Assembly (NCBI GenBank): GCA_049282355.1 | Contig: JBAPTW010000476.1 | Location: forward strand, 1-6,740 | Direction: 5' to 3' | DNA length: 6,740 nucleotides | Origin: JAGTVB01 sp049282355 | Lineage (GTDB): Bacteria; Pseudomonadota; Gammaproteobacteria; HK1 | Part shown: in pieces, positions 5,477-6,740 of the stretch | Position numbering within the stretch: position 1 is the stretch's first letter | How the letters are laid out: each line of letters starts with the position of its first letter | Position numbers and translations under genes: made by a program | The notes under the pieces: model-generated | What the model was told of the DNA's origin: nothing | Seen by the model: the letters and a program-made list of their open reading frames with translations, nothing else | The model's database searches: none

Positions 5477-6073
5477 ATGAGAATCTTTCTCACAGGTGTG
5501 AGCTGCGTTGGAAAAACCACAGTCGGTGAAAAAGTGGCCGCATTGCTTGGCTGTCCGTTTTTTGACCTTGACCATGAGATCGAGCGTTTTTTCTCCATGC
5601 CTATTGAGCGCCTCCAAAACAAGTGTTTGACTATGTACTCCTTTCGACAGGAAGCCTCTAAGGCCTTGAAGCAGCTACTTGAGCGAGAAGAGTGTGGGGA
5701 TGCCGTGATTGCCCTTCCACCCAGTGGGCTTATGGACAACTACTGGCGCGTGCTGAAGCGAACGAACGGGACAATCGTTGTACTTACTGACGAGGCGGCA
5801 AATATCTTGAAACGGATTACATTCTACGACAAAGATTCCAACCCCATTGAAAAGCATGTGACGGAAAAAGAAAAGCCGCTTTACCTGAAAGAGATAAAGA
5901 AAGATATCACGTATTTCAATCGAAGCTATAGAAGAGCAGATCTTTCGGTACAGATATCAGGGTTAGGTCCGGAGCAAGCAGCGAAAAAAGTTAAAGAAAT
6001 GCTGGATGAGCATTGGCAAGAGGGGAATCGTAACCGAAAGGAGCGGCCCGAACAAAGGGCTGCAGTGGACTGA
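5477..6073 (+). CDS. Shikimate-kinase-like P-loop kinase
   Basis: A 198-residue P-loop NTPase of the shikimate/gluconate kinase type. The Walker A loop GVSCVGKT spans residues 7-14 right after the first strand (MRIFLT). FFDLDHEIE (28-36) supplies the two aspartates, D30 and D32, that in shikimate kinases sit at the acceptor site. FRQEASKALKQLL (56-68) contains R57, corresponding to the substrate-binding arginine of the FR..E motif. YFNRSYRRADLSV near the C-terminal end matches the Arg-Tyr-Ala-Asp segment after the lid. The canonical Gly-Gly-Gly of strand three is replaced by LPPSG (80-84), so the substrate may not be shikimate. GAAGG at 5467-5471, five bases before the ATG, fixes the start. 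Typical shikimate kinases have about 170-190 residues; the extra is a charged tail (GNRNRKERPEQ). It is cytosolic, and no other aromatic-pathway gene is nearby. Confidence 0.82.
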   Translation: MRIFLTGVSCVGKTTVGEKVAALLGCPFFDLDHEIERFFSMPIERLQNKCLTMYSFRQEASKALKQLLEREECGDAVIALPPSGLMDNYWRVLKRTNGTIVVLTDEAANILKRITFYDKDSNPIEKHVTEKEKPLYLKEIKKDITYFNRSYRRADLSVQISGLGPEQAAKKVKEMLDEHWQEGNRNRKERPEQRAAVD

Positions 6074-6087
6074 TAAACTTGCCGCTG

Positions 6088-6103
6088 AGCCTGAGAGCCT
6101 GAG
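6088..6103 (+). repeat. Short tandem repeat downstream of the kinase-like gene
   Basis: AGCCTGAG is present twice in tandem (6088-6103). The 6074-6215 spacer holds nothing else of note apart from the G+C-rich near-palindrome AGGCCCGGCCT (6110-6120), which lacks a T-run. Confidence 0.5.
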
Positions 6104-6215
6104 CACTAAAGGCCCGGCCTGCGTCCAGGATAATGTGTGAGAACCATGGCCTAGCTGTGTCTGAGGAAACATTCTCCAAGTTTTCAATTTGTATGTGGCA
6201 GTTCTGCAGTTTGGC

Positions 6216-6521
6216 TCACTTGGGCAGGAATACCGCCTGAATCAGATAGCATTTGTCCCACGCAGCGTCCTCGCTCGGAGTTTTCATGCAGTCTTGGTCC
6301 CTTCCGGACCATCGCTGACGTTTACTTTTAGCAGAACGCGAAATTGTTCGAAAACCGAACCTTTCCTGGCCCTGAGCAAAGCCTTGCGGCATCCAGCGGT
6401 ACAGCGACTGTTCCGAGATCCCGGCCCGCCGTGCGATCTGGGTCGCTGGTTCTTCCTTACTCAACAACCGCAAAACCAGCTGCGTGCGCTGATCCGCTGT
6501 CAATGTCGACTTCTTCGGCAT
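6216..6521 (-). pseudogene. Remnant of an IS3-type transposase orfA, frameshifted and lacking orfB
   Basis: The reverse frame starts MPKKSTLTADQRTQLVLRLL and carries the helix-turn-helix of IS3/IS911-type OrfA proteins (TQIARRAGISEQSLYRW, 27-43), which binds the element ends. After W43 (codon at 6395-6393) the expected arginine-rich continuation is out of frame. Skipping the four bases at 6389-6392 restores a plausible RKALLRARKG, so a 4-base insertion, or an equivalent indel, has broken the gene. The following residues no longer look like OrfA, and no catalytic OrfB with its DDE residues follows toward lower coordinates. The start is well supported: GAGGAG (complement of 6528-6533) lies six bases before the ATG. 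The remnant covers only the start of the element. Confidence 0.75.
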
Positions 6522-6536
6522 CGCCTTCTCCTCTTC

Positions 6537-6551
6537 GATACTTCAAGTATC
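6537..6551. promoter_or_regulatory. Perfect palindrome just upstream of the transposase remnant
   Basis: GATACTT C AAGTATC is a 15-base perfect palindrome with 7-bp arms, located 16 bases before the orfA start codon (complement of 6521) and next to its ribosome binding site. A symmetric site at this place suits an operator bound by the transposase or a host protein. The role is inferred. Confidence 0.55.
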
Positions 6552-6562
6552 ACTTAACTTCG

Positions 6563-6587
6563 TGTCCGAAGAAATCGGAGCTATACA
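6563..6587. repeat. Probable terminal inverted repeat of the right-hand insertion sequence
   Basis: Read on the reverse strand the segment begins TGTATAGCTCCGATTTC, in the outward position expected for the left end of an IS3-type element about 40-65 bases before orfA. It contains a 5-bp dyad, TCCGA-AGAAA-TCGGA (6565-6579). No matching inverted copy was found elsewhere in the window, so the element's other end is absent or decayed, and the assignment rests on position. Confidence 0.3.
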
Positions 6588-6689
6588 CACTGCTGAACCG
6601 CTGAAGTGCTGAGAAATCCAGCCATGTGGAGCCACCTGTGAGGTACTGCTGCTAAGTCGTTGCTTCTTATGTGAGTTGTGCACCACCTT

Positions 6690-6706
6690 TGCTCGATTGT
6701 CGAGCA
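6690..6706. repeat. Strong short hairpin near the right edge
   Basis: TGCTCGA (6690-6696) and TCGAGCA (6700-6706) are perfect arms around a 3-base loop, extendable by G-T pairs. No T-run follows on either strand, so a simple terminator is unlikely; it may be a REP-like palindrome or a regulatory site. Confidence 0.6.
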
Positions 6707-6740
6707 GGCTGTACTCAGTGTGCCATCACTGCAGGCTAGT

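Noticed and set aside
6189..6557. 122-codon forward frame opposite the transposase remnant
   Set aside because: Its second half is the antisense of the recognisable OrfA helix-turn-helix, so it is a shadow frame.

Overview
The window is an accessory, gene-poor stretch of what looks like a bacterial chromosome or large mobile replicon with a base composition near 50% G+C. Shine-Dalgarno sequences precede most of the convincing starts, and there are traces of at least two insertion sequences. The strongest identifications are a P4/D5-type replication helicase fragment, a shikimate-kinase-like P-loop protein and an IS3-type transposase remnant. Several small conserved-looking proteins have no function I can name. 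I cannot fix the phylum. The codon use is ordinary and nothing requires an unusual genetic code. There are no tRNA, rRNA or CRISPR features.

Layout. At the left edge (1 to about 244) lies the end of an insertion sequence. It is recognised by a reverse-strand N-terminal coding fragment of 43 codons with a perfect SD. Directly beside it, on the forward strand, is the C-terminal part of a phage/plasmid primase-helicase (254-889), lacking its ATPase motifs. The simplest reading is that the insertion sequence beheaded the helicase gene. Next comes an AT-rich non-coding tract (890-1376) with four copies of an ACCATAAT motif in both orientations and two long A+T runs. It could be a replication origin or operator of the same former element. 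A 46-codon ORF (1377-1517), a 131-residue helical protein (1787-2182) and a small helix-turn-helix/coiled-coil protein (2802-3143) follow on the forward strand, separated by large spacers. A 115-residue protein of unknown function (3509-3856) is on the reverse strand.

The 730-base spacer 3857-4587 has no convincing gene but holds a symmetric nested inverted repeat (4137-4244), the most distinctive unexplained structure here. Three forward genes then follow: a 77-residue protein (4588-4821) whose leader carries a perfect 14-bp tandem duplication, a basic 147-residue protein (4943-5386), and the shikimate-kinase-like protein (5477-6073). The right end is a decayed insertion sequence with a frameshifted transposase orfA on the reverse strand (6216-6521), a 15-bp palindrome in its leader and a probable terminal repeat.

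How the parts fit: I see no coherent pathway. The picture is a graveyard of mobile-element parts (helicase, possible origin, insertion-sequence ends) interspersed with small stand-alone genes, each with its own long spacer. That cassette-like spacing made me look for integron attC sites. Two places show partial attC-like features, but none meets the full consensus.
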